A stretch of DNA of 64,000 nt from Aggregatibacter sp. 2125159857. Lineage in GTDB: Bacteria > Pseudomonadota > Gammaproteobacteria > Enterobacterales > Pasteurellaceae. The notes under the pieces are model-generated. The model had not been told where the DNA came from, did not search any database, and saw nothing but the letters and a program-made list of their open reading frames with translations. The position numbers were made by a program, and so were the translations under genes. Positions 55,907 to 64,000 of the stretch are shown here, in pieces. Where the stretch lies: the NCBI RefSeq assembly GCF_017798005.1, contig NZ_CP072548.1:682001-746000 (forward strand), in the 5' to 3' direction. Position 1 is the first letter of the stretch. Every line of letters begins with the position of its first letter.

Positions 55907-57247
55907 ATGATTACGATTAAAAAAGGCTTGGATCTTCCTATTGCAGGAAAACCGGAGCAGGTAATCCATAACGGGAATACCGTTACTGAAGTTGCTTTGC
56001 TGGGTGAAGAGTATGTGGGAATGCGCCCTTCGATGAAGGTTCGCGAAGGTGATGTAGTGAAAAAAGGTCAGGTGCTTTTTGAAGACAAAAAGAACCCTGG
56101 TGTGATTTTCACCGCACCGGCGAGTGGCACGATCACCGCTATTCATCGTGGCGAGAAACGTGTATTACAGTCTGTGGTAATTAAAGTGGAAGGCAATGAA
56201 GCGCTTTCTTTCGATAAATACGAGGCAGCTGAACTGAACACGTTAAGTGCAGAGCAAGTGCGTAAAAATTTACAGGAATCCGGTTTATGGACAGCGTTTC
56301 GTACCCGTCCATTCAGCAAAGTGCCTGCGATTGATGGCGTGCCTTCATCCATTTTCGTTAATGCGATGGACACCAATCCCCTCGCTGCAGATCCTGCGGT
56401 TATTATTGCAGCGTCCGAAAATGATTTCGTCAATGGCTTAACCGTGTTAAGTCGTTTACATGACGGCAACATTCACTTATGTAAAGCGCCTGATAATAAA
56501 ATTCCGGCATCACACGCGAGTAATGTGATCGTGGATGAATTTGCCGGGCCGCATCCGGCAGGATTAAGTGGCACACATATCGATTTTATTGATCCGGTGG
56601 GCATCAATAAAATCGTTTGGTATATCAACTATCAAGATGTGATTGCTATCGGTAAATTATTTACCACTGGTGAGCTCAATGTCGAACGTGTGGTTTCTCT
56701 TGCGGGGCCACAAGTCAAATCGCCACGTTTAGTGCGTACAGTCATCGGTGCTAACCTCTCTCAATTAACCGCAGGTGAATTAAAAGACGGTAATAATCGC
56801 GTGATTTCCGGTTCAGTGCTTTGCGGTCAAACGGCAAAAGGTGTGCATGATTATTTAGGTCGTTATGCATTACAAGTTTCTGTGATCGAAGAAGGTAACG
56901 AGAAAGAATTTTTCGGTTGGATTACACCACAACCGAATAAATATTCGATTACCCGTACAGTGCTTGGTCACTTTGGCAAGAAATTATTTAACTTCACTAC
57001 CGCAGAAAATGGTGGTGAACGTGCAATGGTACCAATCGGTAGCTATGAGCGCGTGATGCCGTTGGATATTTTACCGACATTATTATTACGTGATTTAATC
57101 GTGGGCGATACTGATGGCGCACAAGCGTTAGGTTGTCTTGAATTAGATGAAGAAGACTTAGCGTTGTGTTCTTTCGTTTGCCCGGGCAAATATGAATACG
57201 GTTCAATCTTGCGTCAAGTATTAGATAAGATTGAGAAGGAAGGTTAA
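55907..57247 (+). CDS. nqrA: Na(+)-translocating NADH-quinone reductase subunit A
   Basis: A 446-residue peripheral subunit of Na+-[23 protein letters not shown] is the conserved N-terminus, with GLDLPI and the ELALLGEEY-like [34 protein letters not shown] and [20 protein letters not shown] near the C-terminus are NqrA marks. NqrA has no recognisable redox cofactor and contributes to quinone binding. First gene of nqrABCDEF, with 2 bases between its stop and nqrB. Confidence 0.98.
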   Translation: MITIKKGLDLPIAGKPEQVIHNGNTVTEVALLGEEYVGMRPSMKVREGDVVKKGQVLFEDKKNPGVIFTAPASGTITAIHRGEKRVLQSVVIKVEGNEALSFDKYEAAELNTLSAEQVRKNLQESGLWTAFRTRPFSKVPAIDGVPSSIFVNAMDTNPLAADPAVIIAASENDFVNGLTVLSRLHDGNIHLCKAPDNKIPASHASNVIVDEFAGPHPAGLSGTHIDFIDPVGINKIVWYINYQDVIAIGKLFTTGELNVERVVSLAGPQVKSPRLVRTVIGANLSQLTAGELKDGNNRVISGSVLCGQTAKGVHDYLGRYALQVSVIEEGNEKEFFGWITPQPNKYSITRTVLGHFGKKLFNFTTAENGGERAMVPIGSYERVMPLDILPTLLLRDLIVGDTDGAQALGCLELDEEDLALCSFVCPGKYEYGSILRQVLDKIEKEG

Positions 57248-57249
57248 AA

Positions 57250-58485
57250 ATGGGTTTGAAAAATCTTTTTGAAAAAATGGAACCCGCGTTTTTACCAGGC
57301 GGTAAATACAGCAAGCTTTATCCGATCTTTGAATCGATTTATACCTTGCTTTATACACCGGGTACGGTAACGCACAAAAACACACACGTTCGCGATGCGT
57401 TAGACTCAAAACGTATGATGATTACGGTTTTCCTCGCATTGTTTCCGGCGATTTTCTACGGTATGTACAATGTGGGTAACCAAGCGATCCCTGCCTTAAA
57501 TCAATTAGGCAATTTAGAACAATTAATTGCGAGTGATTGGCACTATGCCCTTGCAAGTTCATTAGGTTTAGATTTAACCACGAATGCAACTTGGGGCTCC
57601 AAAATGGCATTAGGGGCGATTTTCTTCTTACCAATTTACTTAGTGGTGTTTACCGTATGTACGATGTGGGAATTATTGTTCTCCGTTGTGCGTGGCCACG
57701 AAGTGAATGAAGGGATGTTCGTTTCTACAATTCTGTTTGCCTTAATCGTTCCGCCAACATTGCCATTATGGCAAGCCGCACTTGGTATCACCTTTGGTAT
57801 CGTAGTAGCAAAAGAAATCTTCGGTGGTGTCGGTCGTAACTTTATGAACCCTGCGCTTGCTGGTCGTGCATTCTTATTCTTCGCTTATCCGGCACAAATT
57901 TCCGGTGACTTAGTATGGACTGCTGCAGATGGTTTCTCAGGCGCAACCGCACTTTCACAATGGTCACAAGGTGGTCAAGCCGCATTGCAACATACGGTAA
58001 CCGGCGAACCAATTACTTGGATGGATGCGTTCATTGGTAATATTCCCGGTTCAATGGGTGAGGTTTCAACGCTCGCATTGTTAATCGGTGGTGCAGTGAT
58101 CGTGTTCACCCGCATCGCCTCTTGGCGCATTATGGCGGGTGTGATGATCGGTATGATTGGTACAGCAACCTTATTTAACTTAATTGGCTCCGATACTAAC
58201 CCAATGTTCTCCATGCCTTGGCATTGGCACTTCGTATTAGGTGGTTTTGCGCTGGGGATGATCTTCATGGCAACTGACCCTGTATCTGCGTCATTTACCA
58301 ATACCGGTAAATGGTGGTACGGCGCGTTAATTGGTGTGATGGCAGTATTAATTCGTACAGTGAACCCGGCTTACCCAGAAGGGATGATGTTAGCGATTTT
58401 ATTTGCAAACTTGTTTGCACCAATTTTCGACTACATCGTGGTTCAAGCAAATATCAAACGTCGGAGAGCAAGAACAAATGGCTAA
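57250..58485 (+). CDS. nqrB: Na(+)-translocating NADH-quinone reductase subunit B
   Basis: A 411-residue membrane subunit with about ten helices. The covalent FMN-binding Thr is in [12 protein letters not shown] (S-G-A-T). [20 protein letters not shown] and [20 protein letters not shown] are family blocks. It also contains a riboflavin site and part of the Na+ path. The 3' end overlaps nqrC by 8 bases. Confidence 0.98.
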   Translation: MGLKNLFEKMEPAFLPGGKYSKLYPIFESIYTLLYTPGTVTHKNTHVRDALDSKRMMITVFLALFPAIFYGMYNVGNQAIPALNQLGNLEQLIASDWHYALASSLGLDLTTNATWGSKMALGAIFFLPIYLVVFTVCTMWELLFSVVRGHEVNEGMFVSTILFALIVPPTLPLWQAALGITFGIVVAKEIFGGVGRNFMNPALAGRAFLFFAYPAQISGDLVWTAADGFSGATALSQWSQGGQAALQHTVTGEPITWMDAFIGNIPGSMGEVSTLALLIGGAVIVFTRIASWRIMAGVMIGMIGTATLFNLIGSDTNPMFSMPWHWHFVLGGFALGMIFMATDPVSASFTNTGKWWYGALIGVMAVLIRTVNPAYPEGMMLAILFANLFAPIFDYIVVQANIKRRRARTNG

Positions 58486-59263
58486 ATTTAATAAAGATAG
58501 CGTTGGCGGTACAGTTACCGTTGTTGTATTGCTAAGTTTGGTGTGTTCTATCGTGGTTTCCGGTGCCGCAGTTGCATTGAAATCAAAACAAGATGAACAA
58601 AAAGCACTTGACGTTCAACGTAATATTTTAACGGTTGCCGGCCTAATGAAAGAAGATAATGCTTCTGTCATTAAAGACACTTATAACAAGTTTATTGAAC
58701 CTCGTTTAGTGGATTTGCAAAGTGGTGATTTTGTTCAAGCCTCAAAAGAGGATGTGGAAAAATTTGATCCAAAAACAGCGGTAAAATCGACCGCACTTAG
58801 TCAAGCCATTCCTGCGGAGCAAGACAAAGCCGGGATTAAAGTGCGAGCGAATCAAGCGCGTGTTTACCTTGTAAAAGATGAACAAGGTCGGGTCAATCAA
58901 GTCATATTGCCTATGTACGGTCGCGGTTTATGGTCAACAATGTACGGTTTCGTTGCGGTTGCCCCAGATGCCAATACCATCAAAGGCATTACTTACTATG
59001 ATCAAGGTGAAACCGCCGGTCTTGGTGGTGAAATCGCCAATCCGCGTTGGCAAGCACTTTTCGTAGATAAGAAACTGTTTGATGATAATCAACGTGTGGC
59101 TATTCGTGTTGCTAAAAATGCGTCTTCTAACAAAGAACACGGCGTTGATGCCTTATCAGGTGCAACCTTAACCTCAAATGGTGTGCAAGGTTCTTTTGAT
59201 TATTGGTTTAGTCAAAATGGTTTTGGTCCATTCTTAGCAAAATTTAAAGCGGGGGCAAGATAA
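58478..59263 (+). CDS. nqrC: Na(+)-translocating NADH-quinone reductase subunit C
   Basis: A 261-residue subunit. The frame opens at 58403 inside nqrB; the ATG at 58478 ([20 protein letters not shown]) has GGAGAG upstream. One membrane helix near the N-terminus is followed by a periplasmic FMN domain, with the covalent FMN Thr in [20 protein letters not shown] lies near 58791. Its stop overlaps the nqrD start by one base. Confidence 0.97.
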   Translation: MAKFNKDSVGGTVTVVVLLSLVCSIVVSGAAVALKSKQDEQKALDVQRNILTVAGLMKEDNASVIKDTYNKFIEPRLVDLQSGDFVQASKEDVEKFDPKTAVKSTALSQAIPAEQDKAGIKVRANQARVYLVKDEQGRVNQVILPMYGRGLWSTMYGFVAVAPDANTIKGITYYDQGETAGLGGEIANPRWQALFVDKKLFDDNQRVAIRVAKNASSNKEHGVDALSGATLTSNGVQGSFDYWFSQNGFGPFLAKFKAGAR

Positions 59264-59892
59264 TGGCTGATGCAAAAAGCAATTTAAAAGCACTTTTGCT
59301 TAATCCGATCGTAAAAAATAACCCGATTGCGCTGCAAATTTTGGGTATTTGTTCTGCATTAGCGGTAACAACTCAATTACAAACCGCAATCGTTATGGCA
59401 ATCGCGGTAAGTTTAGTAACTGGTTTTTCCAGTATGTTTATTTCAATGATTCGCCAGTACATTCCAAATAGTATTCGTATCATTGTACAACTGGCAATTA
59501 TCGCGTCTTTGGTAATTTTGGTTGACCAAGTATTGAAAGCTTTTGCTTATGGTTTATCGAAACAGCTCTCGGTATTCGTGGGATTGATTATTACCAACTG
59601 TATCGTGATGGGTCGTGCAGAAGCTTTTGCGATGAAATCTCGTCCGCTTGAGAGCTTTGTTGACGGTATCGGTAACGGTTTAGGTTACGGTGCAATTTTA
59701 TTAATTGTTGCAACGTTACGCGAGTTAATTGGTTCTGGTCGTTTACTTGGTTTCCCTGTATTCCAAACCATTCAAGACGGTGGTTGGTATCAACCGAACG
59801 GCTTGTTCCTTCTTGCACCAAGTGCGTTCTTTATTATCGGCTTCATCATTTGGGGCTTAAGAACGTGGAAACCTGAGCAACAGGAGAAATAA
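59263..59892 (+). CDS. nqrD: Na(+)-translocating NADH-quinone reductase subunit D
   Basis: A 209-residue membrane subunit with six helices, related to Rnf[21 protein letters not shown] is the N-terminal half-motif around the shared iron centre with NqrE, and [19 protein letters not shown] contains the conserved Cys. It starts within the nqrC stop (TAATG) and is 3 bases before nqrE. Confidence 0.97.
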   Translation: MADAKSNLKALLLNPIVKNNPIALQILGICSALAVTTQLQTAIVMAIAVSLVTGFSSMFISMIRQYIPNSIRIIVQLAIIASLVILVDQVLKAFAYGLSKQLSVFVGLIITNCIVMGRAEAFAMKSRPLESFVDGIGNGLGYGAILLIVATLRELIGSGRLLGFPVFQTIQDGGWYQPNGLFLLAPSAFFIIGFIIWGLRTWKPEQQEK

Positions 59893-59895
59893 TCA

Positions 59896-60492
59896 ATGGA
59901 ACATTATATTAGCCTATTTGTGAAGGCGATCTTCATTGAAAATATGGCGCTTTCTTTCTTCTTAGGAATGTGTACTTTCCTTGCCGTATCGAAAAAAGTG
60001 TCAACGGCATTCGGCTTAGGGGTTGCAGTAACAGTTGTGCTTGGCATTTCTGTACCGGCGAACCAATTTGTGTTTGAACACGTGCTAAAAGATGGTGCTT
60101 TAGTTGAAGGCGTAGATTTATCCTTCTTAAGCTTTATTACGTTTATCGGGATTATCGCGGGTATCGTTCAAATTCTTGAAATGACGCTCGATAAATTCTT
60201 CCCGGCACTTTATAACGCATTGGGGATTTTCCTTCCGCTTATTGCTGTAAACTGTGCGATCTTCGGTGGCGTATCCTTTGCGATTCAACGTGAATATACC
60301 TTCGCAGAATCTGCTGTGTACGGTATTGGTGCAGGCTTGGGGTGGATGTTGGCAATCGTTGCGTTAGCCGGTTTAACTGAGAAAATGAAATATGCGGATG
60401 TGCCGGCCGGTTTGAAAGGTTTAGGGATTACCTTTATCTCAGCGGGCTTAATGGCGCTTGGTTTTATGTCATTTTCCGGTATTCAGTTATAA
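59896..60492 (+). CDS. nqrE: Na(+)-translocating NADH-quinone reductase subunit E
   Basis: A 198-residue membrane subunit with six helices, related to RnfA and inverted relative to Nqr[21 protein letters not shown] and [20 protein letters not shown] contain the conserved Cys that, with those of NqrD, coordinate the intramembrane iron centre. It is 11 bases before nqrF. Confidence 0.97.
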   Translation: MEHYISLFVKAIFIENMALSFFLGMCTFLAVSKKVSTAFGLGVAVTVVLGISVPANQFVFEHVLKDGALVEGVDLSFLSFITFIGIIAGIVQILEMTLDKFFPALYNALGIFLPLIAVNCAIFGGVSFAIQREYTFAESAVYGIGAGLGWMLAIVALAGLTEKMKYADVPAGLKGLGITFISAGLMALGFMSFSGIQL

Positions 60493-60503
60493 GGAGGGCG
60501 TAA

Positions 60504-61739
60504 ATGAGCGAAACAACAATTCTTGTACTCGGTGTTGCAGCCTTTACCGCTATCGTTTTAGTGCTTGTCGCCATTATTCTATTTGCCAAATCTAAATTGG
60601 TCGATTCCGGCGACATTACCATTCAAATTAATAATGATCCCAATAAAGCCATTACGTTACCGGCCGGTGGCAAATTGCTTGGTGCGCTTGCCAGCAAAGG
60701 GATCTTTGTGTCATCAGCTTGTGGCGGTGGCGGTTCCTGTGGTCAATGTGTGGTAAAAGTGAAAAGCGGTGGCGGTGAAATTTTACCGACAGAGTTATCT
60801 CACATCACCAAACGTGAAGCGAAAGAAGGCTATCGTCTTTCTTGCCAAGTGAACGTGAAAGGCAATATGGACATTGAATTGCCGGAAGAAATCTTTGGTG
60901 TGAAAAAATGGGAATGTACCGTTATTTCTAATGATAACAAAGCCACCTTTATCAAAGAGCTGAAATTAGCGATTCCTGAGGGTGAAGAAGTACCATTCCG
61001 TGCCGGTGGTTATATCCAAATCGAAGCCGATCCACATACGGTTTACTATAAAGATTTCGATATTCCGAAAGAATACCATGAGGACTGGGATAAATATGAC
61101 CTGTGGCGTTATGTGTCCAAAGTCGATGAGCATATTATCCGTGCTTACTCCATGGCATCTTATCCGGAAGAAAAAGGCATTATTATGCTGAATGTGCGTA
61201 TTGCGACGCCTCCGCCACGTCAACCGGATGCGCCTCCGGGACAAATGTCTTCTTACATTTGGTCATTAAAACCAGGTGATAAAGTGACGATTTCCGGTCC
61301 GTTTGGTGAATTCTTCGCGAAAGAAACCGACAACGAAATGGTCTTTATTGGTGGTGGTGCAGGTATGGCGCCAATGCGTTCCCATATCTTTGACCAATTA
61401 AAACGTTTGCACTCTAAACGTAAAATGTCTTTCTGGTATGGTGCGCGTTCTAAACGTGAAATGTTCTATGTAGAAGATTTTGATCAGCTTCAAGCAGAAA
61501 ACCCGAACTTTACATGGCACGTAGCATTATCAGATCCGTTACCGGAAGATAACTGGACGGGCTACACCGGCTTTATTCACAATGTGCTTTATGAAAACTA
61601 TTTGAAAAATCATGAAGCACCTGAAGATTGTGAATACTACATGTGCGGACCTCCGGTGATGAATGCAGCGGTAATCAAAATGTTGAAAGACCTCGGTGTT
61701 GAAGATGAAAACATCTTATTAGATGACTTCGGTGGTTAA
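60504..61739 (+). CDS. nqrF: Na(+)-translocating NADH-quinone reductase subunit F
   Basis: A 411-residue subunit that takes electrons from NADH. One N-terminal membrane helix is followed by a [2Fe-2S] ferredoxin domain ([16 protein letters not shown] and a later Cys in RLSCQVNV), an FAD domain ([16 protein letters not shown] with R-x-Y-S) and an NADH domain ([21 protein letters not shown]-terminal [10 protein letters not shown] and DDFGG). AAGGAGG precedes the ATG. The last bases of the gene are duplicated 395 bases downstream. Confidence 0.98.
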   Translation: MSETTILVLGVAAFTAIVLVLVAIILFAKSKLVDSGDITIQINNDPNKAITLPAGGKLLGALASKGIFVSSACGGGGSCGQCVVKVKSGGGEILPTELSHITKREAKEGYRLSCQVNVKGNMDIELPEEIFGVKKWECTVISNDNKATFIKELKLAIPEGEEVPFRAGGYIQIEADPHTVYYKDFDIPKEYHEDWDKYDLWRYVSKVDEHIIRAYSMASYPEEKGIIMLNVRIATPPPRQPDAPPGQMSSYIWSLKPGDKVTISGPFGEFFAKETDNEMVFIGGGAGMAPMRSHIFDQLKRLHSKRKMSFWYGARSKREMFYVEDFDQLQAENPNFTWHVALSDPLPEDNWTGYTGFIHNVLYENYLKNHEAPEDCEYYMCGPPVMNAAVIKMLKDLGVEDENILLDDFGG

Positions 61740-61868
61740 TCTATAATAGAGAGAAAACTATCTCAAAACTGACCGCACTTGAGCATCATGCTTTCCATGA
61801 TCAGTTTAAACACAATAAGCCCTGTATTTTACAGGGCTTATTTTTTGTCTAAACGAATGCTTTATTTA
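61727..61868 (+). repeat. nqrF 3' end plus terminator, copy 1 (genuine)
   Basis: This 142-base segment holds the last nqrF codons, a USS (near 61771) and the terminator stem AATAAGCCCTGTA / TACAGGGCTTATT (61814-61842) followed by TTTT. A direct copy with about three differences is at 62122-62263. Confidence 0.9.
61814..61846 (+). terminator. Rho-independent terminator of nqrABCDEF
   Basis: Perfect 13-bp stem AATAAGCCCTGTA / TACAGGGCTTATT with loop TTT, followed by TTTTG. Confidence 0.9.
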
Positions 61869-62122
61869 ATTTTTATTATAGCTAGCCAAAGTCTGGCTAT
61901 AAAAACCATACGCTATGCGTGTGGAGCTAAATAGCTTAAGCGATGAATAGAAAAAAATCTTCGCTATATAATGAACAAGGATGACAATCAAAATTCAGCA
62001 TATAGGCTGATTATTTACTCCTCGTAGCGTGCATCTTGATGCACGACCAAATTACACAGGGAACGTTATTTAACGCTTTCGGGCATTCACGATTTCGTGC
62101 AACAAGTTGCACGCTACAATTC
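61866..62122. repeat. Third copy of the multi-hairpin element, internally deleted
   Basis: Matches units A and B at 53735-54389 from TTTTTATTATAGC onward: stems TTATAGCTAG / CTGGCTATAA, AGCTA / TAGCT, one direct GTAG-footed GTGCATC hairpin (62024-62046) and one inverted GTGCAAC hairpin (about 62095-62117). It lacks about 60 bases between the first and second direct hairpins of units A and B. It is inserted between the two copies of the nqrF end. Confidence 0.88.
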
Positions 62123-62263
62123 TTCGGTGGTTAATCTATAATAGAGAGAAAACTATCTCAAAACTGACCGCACTTGAGCATCATGCTTTCTATGATCAGT
62201 TTAAACACAATAAGCCCTGTATTTTGCAGGGCTTATTTTTTGTCTAAATGAATGCTTTATTTA
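62122..62263 (+). repeat. nqrF 3' end plus terminator, copy 2
   Basis: Direct duplicate of 61727-61868 carrying the dead coding tail CTTCGGTGGTTAA, a USS (near 62166) and a second terminator (62209-62241, with GCAGGG for ACAGGG). It has no gene of its own. The following bases to 62437 are very AT-rich and hold only the gdhA promoter region, where no clear -35/-10 pair was picked. Confidence 0.9.
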
Positions 62264-62398
62264 GATAAAAATTAACAAAATTATTAAATAATTAGATATT
62301 ATCTATATTATTCTATCTTTTATTCTAAATTTTTCCTATTTTTAATGGTTGTTTTGGAAAAATAAGAAGAGTTGTTGCATAGTGATTCCGATTAATAA

Positions 62399-63787
<1,389 letters not shown>

Positions 63788-63819
63788 TTTTTCGATATTT
63801 CGCTTGCGAGGATAAAGAA

Positions 63820-63866
63820 AAGTGCGGTGGATTTCAAAACGCTTTAAAAATCCACCGCACTTCTTT
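63820..63866. terminator. Bidirectional terminator made of two inverted USS (gdhA / cmoA)
   Basis: AAGTGCGGTGGATTT (63820-63834) and AAATCCACCGCACTT (63848-63862) form a 15-bp stem. CTTTATTTT follows on the plus strand and TTCTTTATCC on the minus strand, so it can end both gdhA and cmoA transcripts. Confidence 0.85.
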
Positions 63867-63881
63867 ATTTTGAGCTTGCGC

Positions 63882-64000
<119 letters not shown>

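Overview
This window is a chromosomal segment of a gamma-proteobacterium of the family Pasteurellaceae, most likely Aggregatibacter or a close Haemophilus relative. Three things point there. First, the 9-mer AAGTGCGGT / ACCGCACTT, the Haemophilus-type DNA uptake signal sequence (USS), occurs about fifty times by eye on both strands, inside and between genes. Second, the gene neighbourhoods are those of this family (zwf-pgl-gnd, upp-uraA-hda, rlmN-pilW-rodZ-ispG-hisS-yfgM, epmA next to frdABCD, focA-pflB-pflA, hinT-ycfL-nagZ, trmB-yggL, mutY-yggX-mltC, nqrABCDEF). Third, the proteins read as close relatives of Haemophilus proteins. The species cannot be fixed from the sequence alone.

Layout: 1-5.9 kb holds the pentose-phosphate genes zwf (3' end), pgl and gnd. 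Pgl and gnd are separated by a 3.2 kb accessory insert with an acetyltransferase, a lipoprotein, a YgeA-type racemase, a protein of unknown function and paired palindromic repeats. 6-13.5 kb is a siderophore-uptake-like locus on the minus strand (TonB receptor, two YbtP/YbtQ-like ABC half-transporters, an MFS carrier) with a divergent TetR regulator; one ABC gene is frameshifted in its Walker A motif. 13.7-19 kb carries a polar amino-acid ABC importer and cpdB. 19-32.6 kb is core: a Nif3-like gene, tRNA-Sec, ppiD, uracil salvage, hda, and the rlmN to yfgM run on the minus strand, then epmA. 33-45.7 kb is anaerobic and nitrosative-stress metabolism: fumarate reductase, quinol-dependent NO reductase, pyruvate formate-lyase, its activase and the formate channel. 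46-53.3 kb is cell-wall recycling, RNA modification and oxidative-damage repair (nagZ, rlmC, mutT, trmB, mutY, yggX, mltC). 53.5 kb has tRNA-Phe and tRNA-Asn. 54.5-64 kb has a YajG-type lipoprotein, bolA, the complete Na+-translocating NADH:quinone reductase operon, gdhA and the 3' end of cmoA.

The metabolic picture is a facultative anaerobe with a Na+-coupled respiratory entry point (Nqr), fumarate as terminal acceptor (Frd), mixed-acid fermentation (Pfl/FocA), NO detoxification (NorZ), competence-associated USS and probable use of siderophores made by other organisms.

The most unusual feature is a set of dispersed palindromic repeats with a GTAG or GATAG foot, arranged as inverted pairs (BIME-like). 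They lie behind zwf, around the racemase, behind norZ, behind tRNA-Asn and behind nqrF. At several sites the repeat block is flanked by direct duplications of the 3' end or terminator of the neighbouring gene: the pgl tail, the norZ terminator, and the nqrF end plus its terminator. One copy has lost exactly its hairpin and kept the GTAG foot. I see no transposase in the window that would explain these.
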